Source: Tenacibaculum sp. SZ-18 (GTDB lineage: Bacteria > Bacteroidota > Bacteroidia > Flavobacteriales > Flavobacteriaceae). Taken from it: 64,000 nucleotides of DNA. The notes beneath the pieces are model-generated. The model saw only the letters and a program-made list of their open reading frames with translations. It was not told the origin of the DNA and ran no database searches. Of the stretch, positions 1-7,825 are shown piece by piece. The translations under genes and the position numbers were made by a program. Every line of letters begins with the position of its first letter. Position 1 is the first letter of the stretch. The stretch lies in assembly GCF_002813915.1 (NCBI RefSeq), contig NZ_CP019335.1:3765777-3829776 (forward strand). The letters are read 5' to 3'.

Positions 1-2
1 TT

Positions 3-323
3 GTAATTAAAAAAGGTGAGCACGGAGCTTTATTATTTAATGATGATAATATGTTCTTTGCTCCTGCTTTGCCATTAGCAGAAGTATTTGATCCAACTGG
101 TGCTGGAGATACATTTGCAGGAGGTTTTTGTGGATATTTAGCAAAGACGGGTGATTATTCATTTGAAAACATGAAAAACGCCATAATTTATGGGTCTAAC
201 TTAGCTTCTTTTTGTGTTGAAAAGTTTGGTACACAACGTATGGAAGAACTAACTCAACCAGAAGTACAATCTCGTTTAAAGGCATTTAAAAAACTAACAC
301 AATTTGATATAGAATTGGTTTAA
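3..323 (+). CDS. PfkB-family sugar/nucleoside kinase, C-terminal part (cut by window edge)
   Basis: The reading frame is open from the left edge of the window, so only the last 106 residues are present. They contain the second PfkB (ribokinase family) signature DPTGAGDTFAGGF, whose GAGD holds the catalytic aspartate and anion hole for ATP-dependent phosphoryl transfer to a sugar or nucleoside hydroxyl. The residues after it match the family's C-terminal helices. The substrate cannot be told from this part; adenosine and fructose-type kinases share the motif. A hairpin terminator follows directly, separating it from the amidophosphoribosyltransferase gene on the same strand. The family call is firm, the substrate open. 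Confidence 0.9.
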   Translation, partial: VIKKGEHGALLFNDDNMFFAPALPLAEVFDPTGAGDTFAGGFCGYLAKTGDYSFENMKNAIIYGSNLASFCVEKFGTQRMEELTQPEVQSRLKAFKKLTQFDIELV

Positions 324-327
324 TATG

Positions 328-356
328 AATCCGCGCTTTTTGTCGCGGATTTTTTA
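328..356 (+). terminator. Rho-independent terminator after the PfkB kinase
   Basis: Perfect stem AATCCGCG/CGCGGATT with an 8-nt loop, followed by a T run. It begins 5 nt after the kinase stop codon. Confidence 0.85.
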
Positions 357-393
357 TTAAGAAAAACTAACACACAACACAACTAAAAGAACA

Positions 394-2295
394 ATGAGTG
401 ATTTTTTAAAGCACGAATGTGGAATTGCACTAGTTAGATTATTAAAACCTCTACAGTATTACAAAGATAAATATGGTACAGCTTTTTACGGATTAAACAA
501 GTTGTACTTGTTAATGGAAAAGCAGCATAATCGTGGTCAAGATGGTGCAGGTTTAGCAAGTATTAAATTTAATGTTGACCCAGGTACAAGATACATTAGT
601 AGAATTCGTTCGAATAAAACACAACCTATTCAAGATATTTTTGGACAAATCAACAATAGAATTAATGATATTTTTGAGAAAGATCCAGAGAAACTAGAAG
701 ATGTACAATGGCAAGAAGAAAACATGCCATACATTGGAAACCTATTTTTGGGTCATGTTCGTTATGGGACTTTCGGAGGAAATAGTATTGAAAATGTTCA
801 CCCTTTTTTACGTCAAAGTAATTGGAAGCACAAAAATCTAATAGTTGCAGGTAACTTTAACATGACCAACTCTGGAGAATTAATGAAAGAATTAATAACT
901 CTAGGTCAGCACCCTAAAGAAGCAACAGATACGGTTACAGTAATGGAGAAAATTGGGCATTTTCTAGAAGATGAGGTTGCTCAAACCTATAAAAAAGCAA
1001 AAGCTGCTGGTTTCAATAAAAAACAAGCTTCACCATTTATTGCGGAGAATTTAGATATTCAAAGAATCTTAAAAAGATCTTCTAGAAACTGGGATGGGGG
1101 TTACGCAATGGCTGGTTTATTAGGTCATGGAGATGCATTTGTTTTAAGAGATCCGTCAGGAATTCGTCCCGCTTTCTGGTATCAAGATGATGAAGTAGTA
1201 GTTGTAGCATCAGAAAGACCTGTAATTCAAACAACATTTAATGTTCCAATTGAAGAAGTTCAAGAATTACCTAGAGGAAAAGCTCTAATTATTAAAAAGA
1301 ACGGAAGTACTTCTTTAGAAAGAGTAATTAAGAAAAGAGAAAAATTATCATGTTCATTTGAGAGAATTTATTTCTCAAGAGGAAGTGATGCAGATATTTA
1401 CCAAGAACGCAAAAACCTTGGAAAATTTGTTTTTCCAGAGATATTGAAATCGATTAATGACGATATTTCAAATACGGTATTTACATATATTCCAAATACA
1501 GCTGAAACTTCTTTCTACGGAATGATGGAAGCTGCTGAAGATGTTTTGAATCAACAGAAAACGGCTGAAATTTTAGCCGGAGGAGGAAAATTATCTGCCC
1601 AAAGAGTAACAGAAATATTATCTGAAAGACCACGTTTTGAAAAAATTGCAATTAAAGATGCGAAATTAAGAACGTTTATTACAGATGATAGTAGTCGTGA
1701 TGATTTAGTTGCACACGTATATGATGTTACCTATGGAGTTGTAAAGCCTACAGATAACTTAGTTATTATAGATGATAGTATAGTAAGAGGAACTACATTA
1801 AAGAAAAGTATTATTAAAATCTTAGATCGTTTATCGCCTAAGAAAATTGTAGTTGTTTCTTCTGCTCCTCAAATTCGTTATCCAGATTGTTACGGAATTG
1901 ATATGGCTAGAATTGGCGATTTTATTGCTTTTAAAGCAGCATTAGAGTTATTAAAAGAAAGAGACATGTATCATGTTGTTGATGAAGTTTACGAAAAATG
2001 CAAAGCACAACAAGCAAAGGAAGATAAAGAAGATATCGTGAATTTTGTGAAAGAAGTTTACGCTCCTTTCACAGACGAAGAAATTTCTGCTAAAATTGCT
2101 GAAATGTTGAAAACGGATGGAATTAACGCTGATGTTGAAATCATTTATCAAACAGTTGAAGGATTACATAATTCTTGTCCAAAACATAAAGGAGATTGGT
2201 ATTTCACAGGAGATTATCCAACGCCTGGTGGACATAGAGTAGTAAACCAAGCGTTTATTAATTTTTACGAAGGAAATAATAAGAGAGCTTATTAA
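394..2295 (+). CDS. purF: amidophosphoribosyltransferase, long Bacteroidetes form
   Basis: Predicted to carry out the first step of de novo purine synthesis: glutamine plus PRPP to phosphoribosylamine, in the cytoplasm. The N-terminal part is a class II glutamine amidotransferase. Cys9 in HECGIALVRLL would be the Ntn nucleophile, here preceded by eight residues rather than lying directly after Met. The C-terminal phosphoribosyltransferase domain has the PRPP-binding motif VIIDDSIVRGTT near residue 457. At 633 aa it is about 130 residues longer than the E. coli enzyme; the extra sequence includes insertions in the first domain and a C-terminal extension. Such a long paralogue is common in Bacteroidetes, sometimes beside a canonical purF, so which copy is the main enzyme is open. 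It is monocistronic, between two terminators. Confidence 0.85.
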   Translation: MSDFLKHECGIALVRLLKPLQYYKDKYGTAFYGLNKLYLLMEKQHNRGQDGAGLASIKFNVDPGTRYISRIRSNKTQPIQDIFGQINNRINDIFEKDPEKLEDVQWQEENMPYIGNLFLGHVRYGTFGGNSIENVHPFLRQSNWKHKNLIVAGNFNMTNSGELMKELITLGQHPKEATDTVTVMEKIGHFLEDEVAQTYKKAKAAGFNKKQASPFIAENLDIQRILKRSSRNWDGGYAMAGLLGHGDAFVLRDPSGIRPAFWYQDDEVVVVASERPVIQTTFNVPIEEVQELPRGKALIIKKNGSTSLERVIKKREKLSCSFERIYFSRGSDADIYQERKNLGKFVFPEILKSINDDISNTVFTYIPNTAETSFYGMMEAAEDVLNQQKTAEILAGGGKLSAQRVTEILSERPRFEKIAIKDAKLRTFITDDSSRDDLVAHVYDVTYGVVKPTDNLVIIDDSIVRGTTLKKSIIKILDRLSPKKIVVVSSAPQIRYPDCYGIDMARIGDFIAFKAALELLKERDMYHVVDEVYEKCKAQQAKEDKEDIVNFVKEVYAPFTDEEISAKIAEMLKTDGINADVEIIYQTVEGLHNSCPKHKGDWYFTGDYPTPGGHRVVNQAFINFYEGNNKRAY

Positions 2296-2317
2296 GAGTT
2301 ATCTGGAATAATTTTTT

Positions 2318-2347
2318 AAGACCACTATTTATAGTGGTCTTTTTTCT
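2318..2347 (+). terminator. Rho-independent terminator after purF
   Basis: Stem AAGACCACTA/TAGTGGTCTT with a short TTTA loop, then a T run. It lies 22 nt after the purF stop codon. Confidence 0.9.
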
Positions 2348-2515
2348 TAGAAAATACTGAAAATAAATCAAATAATAATAAATATTGTTATTATGAATTT
2401 ATTATTAGATTGTTTTGTTTTTGTTATATTTTGTTTAACAATAACAGGGTTTGGTTAAACAAAGTTATTTTTAGGTTTTAAAAAATTTTTTAACCAACCT
2501 TTAAAATCAAAAATT

Positions 2516-3361
2516 ATGTCACAATTAGACACTTACATTTCCAAGCTTTTAAAAAATAATGATGCCTTAGAAGCATTCATTAAAAATCCAAAAGAACAAT
2601 CAAAACAGAACGGTTTAAGCAAAGCAGATGGAGCTATTTTACGTAGAAGCGTTAGTGGACTTCCAGCCACTGCCAAAACAGGTTTAGGTATTTCAAGACC
2701 ATTAAGTAGTTATAGAAGTAGCATTCGTTTGTTACAAAACGTCTTACACAATTATCATGGGCATAAGATTGCTGGGTATGCAGATAATGATATAGTATAC
2801 TTACCAACCATCCTTATTTATTATAATGATATTCCGAATTGGAAAGGTGCTCCAGTAAATGATCCTCATCAGGCATATACCAATCATGTTTATGCGTTAT
2901 ACAAAAACAATAATACGAGTGCGGCTACTCTTGGAGAAGCAATGGGGTTTGTCCCTTTAGACAATCCTTCTGTGGGAGATAAAGTGACAGGAAGTCTGGA
3001 CATATTCGGAAATTCTGGTTATGTAAATTACACAGCTACCTATTACAACATGGGGAAAACGAATACTTTAATGCCTTATATAACAGAGTTTAATATTAAT
3101 GGAACTATAATAACAATCGATTTAGAAGGTGTCACACCAGAAGATCATTTACCTTTTTGGTTCTACAGTCTAAACGGAAATGCTATTGTTCCTAACGATA
3201 GTGACATTGAGTATCATAAAAACCCAGATGCTATCATTGGAAAGGATTTTTATTCCTTCGCAGACTATCCATTACCAAAGCAATCGGATATTCCTAATAC
3301 AATTACATGGCAAGCAATAGCACCAGATACGGCTTACGGTTTTGCTTCATGTCATTATTAA
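2516..3361 (+). CDS. hypothetical 281-aa protein with LigA-like / RiPP-leader-like N-terminus
   Basis: Function unknown. Residues 1-50 are helical and polar and contain AFIKNPKEQSKQNGLSKAD, which resembles the 'F..dP...l...gLs..D' pattern of the LigA domain and of the nitrile-hydratase/LigA-type leaders of some ribosomal peptides. This is a visual resemblance only. The remaining 230 residues are rich in Asn, Tyr and Gly and appear beta-rich, with no signal peptide or membrane span. No maturation enzyme is encoded nearby. The gene is bounded by terminators on both sides and preceded by 168 nt of very AT-rich DNA, so it is probably transcribed alone. It may be a whole enzyme or effector that keeps such a domain rather than a peptide precursor. 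Confidence 0.7.
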   Translation: MSQLDTYISKLLKNNDALEAFIKNPKEQSKQNGLSKADGAILRRSVSGLPATAKTGLGISRPLSSYRSSIRLLQNVLHNYHGHKIAGYADNDIVYLPTILIYYNDIPNWKGAPVNDPHQAYTNHVYALYKNNNTSAATLGEAMGFVPLDNPSVGDKVTGSLDIFGNSGYVNYTATYYNMGKTNTLMPYITEFNINGTIITIDLEGVTPEDHLPFWFYSLNGNAIVPNDSDIEYHKNPDAIIGKDFYSFADYPLPKQSDIPNTITWQAIAPDTAYGFASCHY

Positions 3362-3385
3362 TATTATTTTGAGGATATAACTACT

Positions 3386-3418
3386 ACCCTTTAATAAGTT
3401 TTTGTTAAAGGGTTTTTA
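3386..3418 (+). terminator. Rho-independent terminator
   Basis: Stem ACCCTTTAA/TTAAAGGGT with a 10-nt loop and a T run, 25 nt after the stop codon of the 281-aa protein. The next 285 nt up to the glutaminase fragment are AT-rich and show no convincing ORF or RNA. Confidence 0.8.
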
Positions 3419-3705
3419 ATTTTGATATAATGTTGAATTTTTAAGTAATAATTCTATTGATACAGTTTTTAATCAATTATTTTAATTCAATTGCTAGTAA
3501 ATTAAATTCGAATGACTGTGATATTCAGCTAATTACATCATGATAAGACTCTCAGTATCCTGCATTTCGTAAGCATTTATTGAATCTACACATAAAAATA
3601 AACAAGAGAAGTGATTACTCTAAACGATATTCAATAAATTAAGATATGTAAAACTAAACTGATTATTTTTAGTTTAATTTATTTTTACACGATAACATTA
3701 TATTT

Positions 3706-4287
3706 ATGAATAGTGGCGTAACGGTAATCTGTGATATGCTCGTAAGTCATTATGAGAATCGAAAAGTAGATTTTTTAGCTGCTTTCAGAAAACTCTGTAA
3801 ATCTTCGGATATTTCTTATTCAGAAGCGGTAGCTAAATCAGAGGCCTCGGTGGGATATAGAAACAAAGCTTTATGTAATTTTATTAAGTCTTTTGGAAAT
3901 ATTAAAAATGAACCTGAAGAAGTATTAGATTTTTATTTTCATATGTGCTCAATTGAAATGAGTTGCCAGGAATTATCACAAGGATTTATGTATTTGGCCA
4001 ACCCAAATTTTACAACTTCAACTGGAGATAACGTTTTAAATCTGAGTAAAACAAAAAGGGTAAATGCAATTATGCAAACCTGCGGTTTTTATGATGAATC
4101 AAGAGAATTTTCTTTTAGAGTTGGATTGCCCGGAAAGAGTGGCGTTGGTGGAGGAATTGTAGCAGTTTATCCAAGTAAATATTGTATTGTGGTTTGGAGT
4201 TCGAAATTAAATGAAAAAGGAAATTATTATCGAGGAATGAAATTTTTAGAAGCATTTACAACTGAAACTGAAGAATCAATTTTTTAA
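3706..4287 (+). pseudogene. 5'-truncated glutaminase (GlsA family), lacks the SxxK half
   Basis: The 193 residues match the C-terminal two thirds of bacterial glutaminase (glutamine to glutamate plus ammonia). The first residues, MNSGVTVICDML, align with the family's NAGAIVVTDLL region; then come EEVLDFYFHMCS and GLPGKSGVGGGIVAVYP, which hold the conserved tyrosines and the oxyanion-loop valine. A normal protein of this family is about 305 aa. The missing first ~110 residues should contain the catalytic SxxK serine and lysine, so the product should be inactive. The upstream frame is blocked by a stop at 3670, and I found no remnant of the missing half in the preceding 300 nt. The remaining frame is intact, suggesting a recent deletion or a retained fragment. 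Confidence 0.8.
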
Positions 4288-4337
4288 GCATACTTTCACT
4301 CTCCTAAGAGCATTATAAATGGTTATAAAATGTTAAA

Positions 4338-4385
4338 AAGTATCCTGAATTTTATAGAGTATAAGATTCAGGATACTTTTTTTTT
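4338..4385 (+). terminator. Rho-independent terminator after the glutaminase fragment
   Basis: A 13-bp perfect stem (AAGTATCCTGAAT/ATTCAGGATACTT) with a 15-nt loop and a long T run. It is one of the strongest terminators in the window. Confidence 0.9.
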
Positions 4386-4427
4386 CATGAAATATACATT
4401 TGGGTTCAGAACCTAAAATGATAAAAA

Positions 4428-5177
4428 ATGAAAAATTTAAAGTACTTGATATTGTTATTTCTATTCGTTAATATTTCCTGTTTAGTGAAGAATGAAAAAA
4501 ATTTGAATGACTTTTTATTTGAAGGCAAAGCTGTTGATAATGTAACGAATGAACCTGTATCAAATATTGAGATTGATTATGAAGTATGTAATCCTAGGGG
4601 AAGTGGTGTTTTTGGTATATGTGTGACTAAAGATGAAGGAATGACTTTGACAGATGAAAATGGAAAATTTTCTGTTTTAGTACATTATGAAGAGAAGGAT
4701 AATTCCTTGAAATTTTTTACTAGAAGTAAAAATATAAATTATCAAGCGAATTCATCACAACAAGGCTATTCCATAGAAAAATTAATGAATGATGGGCTGC
4801 CAGACATTAAAGTAAATAGATATGCTTCAATAAAAATTACGGTAAAAAACACAAATCCATTTAACGAAGAAGATAACATTCGTGTGGGTTATTTTAGAGA
4901 TGATGAAGAAAGTCTAAGACGTTATGGATTGGTAAGACAGTCTCTTATTAATTATGAAAATACAAATGTGTTTTATGATAACGGAAATACCGTTACAAGT
5001 ATGTTAGAATGGAACGGTGTTAATGTTCACTCTGTGGTAGAAGGAAAAGTTAATGGGGCCTATAGAAAAGCTTATCTTGATTATACGGTTAAAAAGAACG
5101 GTGTGTATGAAAACAAAAGAACAGAAGCGATTACTTTAAACCCTAATTCAGTGAATGAATATTTAATAGAATATTAA
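4428..5177 (+). CDS. putative lipoprotein with carboxypeptidase-regulatory-like domain
   Basis: A signal peptide (residues 1-18) ends in FVNISC, an acceptable lipobox with Cys18 as the lipidation site. Residues 30-110 (FEGKAVDNVTNEPVSNIEI ... LTDENGKFSVLV) have the pattern of a carboxypeptidase-regulatory-like or SusC N-terminal beta-sandwich, which in this phylum is found in many surface proteins. The rest has no recognisable motif. It is predicted to be anchored to the outer membrane or periplasmic side. The gene follows a strong terminator and is separated by 45 nt from the phosphodiesterase gene, which may be co-transcribed. Substrate or partner is unknown. Confidence 0.75.
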   Translation: MKNLKYLILLFLFVNISCLVKNEKNLNDFLFEGKAVDNVTNEPVSNIEIDYEVCNPRGSGVFGICVTKDEGMTLTDENGKFSVLVHYEEKDNSLKFFTRSKNINYQANSSQQGYSIEKLMNDGLPDIKVNRYASIKITVKNTNPFNEEDNIRVGYFRDDEESLRRYGLVRQSLINYENTNVFYDNGNTVTSMLEWNGVNVHSVVEGKVNGAYRKAYLDYTVKKNGVYENKRTEAITLNPNSVNEYLIEY

Positions 5178-5222
5178 AATTACATTCTCGCTTTTTATAT
5201 ACATTTACTAGAAATAGTTTTT

Positions 5223-6209
5223 ATGAAACGTTTGATTTTGATGGTTGTAATTTTATCTTTTATGAATTGCAAAACATCTACAAAAGAAAGCCTTAAAAAG
5301 CAGCCTATGAACTCAAAAATTGTTGTTGCTCATCGCGGAGCTTCAGGTTATTTACCAGAACATACAATGGAAGCCAAAGCCATGGCTTATGCAATGAATC
5401 CTGATTTTATTGAACAAGATTTAGTGCTGAGTAAAGATGATGTTCCTATGGTTATTCATGATATTTATTTAGACGATGTTACTGATGTTGCTGCAAAATT
5501 TCCTGAGCGAAAACGAGAAGATGGACGATATTATGTGATCGATTTTACTTTTGACGAATTGCAGAGTTTACATGTCTCTGAACGTTTTGACCCTAAAACT
5601 GGTGAACAATTTTATCCGAATAGATTTCCTAAAGGAAAAGGGAGTTTTAAATTACATTCTCTGCAACAAGAAATCGAATTAATTCAAGGACTGAATAAAA
5701 GTACGGGGAAAAGTATCGGAATTTATCCAGAAATTAAAAACCCTGACTTTCATCATAAGAATGGAAAAGATATTGCACAAATCACTTTAGAGGTTCTATC
5801 AGAATATGGATATACTTCTAAGGAAGATGATTGCATCTTTCAATGTTTCGATGCTAAAGAATTGGAACGTGTTCGAAAGGAGTTAAAATCCGAATTGTTT
5901 TTAGTACAATTAATAGAGTTCCCAAAAGAAACTAAACAGCTTGATTATTTTGCTACTTATGCAGATGGAATTGGACCTTGGTATAAACAAGTTATTGATA
6001 AAAAGGTTAATGGTAAATGGCAATTTACTTCATTAGTTGAAGATGCTCATAAATTAGGCTTAAAAGTGCATGCGTATACGTTTAGAGCAGATCAGTTAGG
6101 TGATTTTTCTACTTTTGAAGAGCATGTAAACACTTTACTTTTTGAAGCCAACATTGATGGATGTTTTACTGACTTTCCAAACAAGGTGATTAAAATTTTA
6201 AAACGTTAA
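5223..6209 (+). CDS. glycerophosphodiester phosphodiesterase, lipoprotein (GlpQ-like)
   Basis: Hydrolyses glycerophosphodiesters to glycerol-3-phosphate and an alcohol, feeding phospholipid headgroup scavenging. The lipoprotein signal MKRLILMVVILSFMNC ends at Cys16, so it is exported and lipidated. The GDPD TIM barrel starts with AHRGASGYLPEHT (catalytic His37 and Arg38), then FIEQDLVLSKDDVPMVIHD with the metal-binding Glu and Asp and the second catalytic His. The long insertion between strands matches periplasmic GlpQ rather than short cytoplasmic UgpQ. The length of 328 aa fits GlpQ. It lies 45 nt downstream of the lipoprotein gene. After it are 263 nt with no gene and no clear terminator. 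Confidence 0.9.
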   Translation: MKRLILMVVILSFMNCKTSTKESLKKQPMNSKIVVAHRGASGYLPEHTMEAKAMAYAMNPDFIEQDLVLSKDDVPMVIHDIYLDDVTDVAAKFPERKREDGRYYVIDFTFDELQSLHVSERFDPKTGEQFYPNRFPKGKGSFKLHSLQQEIELIQGLNKSTGKSIGIYPEIKNPDFHHKNGKDIAQITLEVLSEYGYTSKEDDCIFQCFDAKELERVRKELKSELFLVQLIEFPKETKQLDYFATYADGIGPWYKQVIDKKVNGKWQFTSLVEDAHKLGLKVHAYTFRADQLGDFSTFEEHVNTLLFEANIDGCFTDFPNKVIKILKR

Positions 6210-6472
6210 GTGTTCCTAAACGATAAATGATTCGTGTTTTTAGTATGATTTTCAAGTCGATTTTTTTCCTTTTTAACATTGGAAGTGTAATTGCATTCCA
6301 TTTAAAACAAATGGTTTGCGGAAATTTCAATTTCTTTGATTCCTTTTTAACCTTAATTTTTCCGCCTCAACAAGTTATAGAATAGAAATAATTTAGTATT
6401 GAAGTTTCTTTGTGGTGTTATTGAATAATAACAGAATACATTTTTTAAGAATTACTATTAACACCTTTTATT

Positions 6473-7123
6473 ATGACACTCAAGAAAATATTAATACTAA
6501 GTTTAGTTTTTGCATCAAATATGGTATTGGTTGCACAACACGATGTTTGCGAAAGTTCATCTTTAGACGATGATCTTTTAATGGAATTAAATACCATCGA
6601 TAAATGTTTGAATGATCAAGAAAAGGTAAAAGCTTCTGAACCAAAAGTTAAAACGAAAAGATATTTAAGAACAAGAACAAGAAGAAGTTACTACCATAAA
6701 CTACGTAAAAATATTCGATCTATTTCTTCTGTAAAAAACAAAGAGCCTAAGAAAGAAGTGAAAATTAAAAACGTCTATTTGGGTGAAGTTACCAATGAAC
6801 CAACGTTAATAATACCAGAAGGAAAAACTAAATATTCAGGTAATTTAAGAGTTGTTTTAGAGGCTTATGTTGAAGATAATTTAGAATATCCACAGGTCTT
6901 AGAGCATAATGGAATTGAAGGAATTGTTTGGACAAGTTTTGTAATCGATACAAATGGAACGGTTAAAAATATCGTTACGTTAGGACCAACTAACGGAAAG
7001 TTATTAGAAAAGGAAGCAGCGAAAGTAATTAAAGAATTACCAAAATTCACTCCAGGTAAAATTGATGGTGAGTTAGTAAACGTAAAACACTTAATGGCAA
7101 TTAAATTTGAAATGGGAAAATAA
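6473..7123 (+). CDS. exported TonB C-terminal-domain protein
   Basis: Residues 110-216 form a TonB C-terminal domain: LEAYVEDNLEYPQVLEHNGIEG, then GIVWTSFVIDTNGTVKNI and ELPKFTPGKIDGELVNV. Unlike classical TonB, the N-terminus looks like a cleavable signal peptide ending near VLVAQ, followed by a Lys/Arg-rich linker (residues 50-100, with repeats such as RTRTRRSY) and no lasting membrane anchor. It may be a periplasmic adaptor rather than an ExbBD-coupled energy transducer; no exbB or exbD is nearby. The start is ATG, with Ala/Leu-rich signal residues directly after it. It is flanked by long gene-free stretches on both sides. Confidence 0.8.
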   Translation: MTLKKILILSLVFASNMVLVAQHDVCESSSLDDDLLMELNTIDKCLNDQEKVKASEPKVKTKRYLRTRTRRSYYHKLRKNIRSISSVKNKEPKKEVKIKNVYLGEVTNEPTLIIPEGKTKYSGNLRVVLEAYVEDNLEYPQVLEHNGIEGIVWTSFVIDTNGTVKNIVTLGPTNGKLLEKEAAKVIKELPKFTPGKIDGELVNVKHLMAIKFEMGK

Positions 7124-7480
7124 TCATTACTACTATATATTACTGATAAATTGAGGCTTACGAAGTGCTCAAATTCTTGAAATTAGAATCACTTATTTGT
7201 TTAACTAAATGTAAGTTTTGTTTATTTTTTTCAGTGTGTCTGTACCTGAATACCCACCCTTTTTATTAAAATGCCAAGCTCTTGTTTAAGGGATTTTAAT
7301 TTCATTAATGATTTGTTTGAGTATGGTCGTATTTTTTAGTCTATGTAACTTCATCAATAAAATTACTATGATTTTCTCCTTAATTACCACTTAGATGAGG
7401 TTACCTGTATTTCAACGTCATCTTATTGTTTTTCAAAGGTTTATTGTTTTTTATATAGTATTTTTTATTTATACTAAACT
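7124..7480. other. gene-free spacer, 357 nt
   Basis: No ORF with coding character on either strand. Apart from a weak CCCTT/AAGGG inverted repeat around 7257-7304, no clear terminator, RNA or repeat is visible. Confidence 0.6.
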
Positions 7481-7711
7481 ATGTTAAGAAAGATAATTGG
7501 ATTATTATTATTGGGTTTAGGAGGTCTTTTGCTTGTTTCTCCACATCTTGTTGATGAATTATTTTACGCCGCCGGATTTGGAGATGATAAACCTATTTTC
7601 GAGTTAGAAACATTAATGTTTATATTTATAAACTTTGTGTGTTACACGTTCATTTTCTACTTGATTTATGAAGGTTTTCAATTATTAAAAAGTAATAATC
7701 CTAACATATAA
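7481..7711 (+). CDS. small membrane protein of unknown function (76 aa, two TM segments)
   Basis: Two hydrophobic segments are visible: residues 5-22 (IIGLLLLGLGGLLLVSP) and 45-66 (LMFIFINFVCYTFIFYLIYEG), separated by an acidic hydrophilic loop. Both termini are basic, suggesting they are cytoplasmic. No family recognised. It lies alone between a 357-nt spacer and the convergent aspS gene. The Gly-rich first segment might be a signal anchor. The coding character is clear from the hydrophobic pattern and the ATG, but the function is unknown. Confidence 0.6.
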   Translation: MLRKIIGLLLLGLGGLLLVSPHLVDELFYAAGFGDDKPIFELETLMFIFINFVCYTFIFYLIYEGFQLLKSNNPNI

Positions 7712-7776
7712 TAATCGCCTGTAGTTGATATAGAAATTTTAATTAGAAATCATGTTCGAAAATATCTAGATGAAAT

Positions 7777-7806
7777 AAAAAAATCCCGCGTTAAACGAGA
7801 TTTTTT
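7777..7806 (-). terminator. terminator of aspS (possibly bidirectional)
   Basis: AAAAATC/GATTTTT stem with inner CG pairs; T runs occur on both strands. It starts 20 nt beyond the aspS stop codon and could also end transcripts of the small membrane protein gene on the other strand. Confidence 0.75.
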
Positions 7807-7825
7807 ACACTATTTATTCTTAAGA

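Noticed and set aside
2405-2460. Promoter box in TATATTTTG ahead of the 281-aa protein
   Set aside because: One base too long for TAnnTTTG and no matching -33 box; left out.
7257-7304. CCCTT/AAGGG inverted repeat after the first TonB-C gene as a terminator
   Set aside because: Five pairs with a loop over 20 nt and a weak T run; too poor to call.
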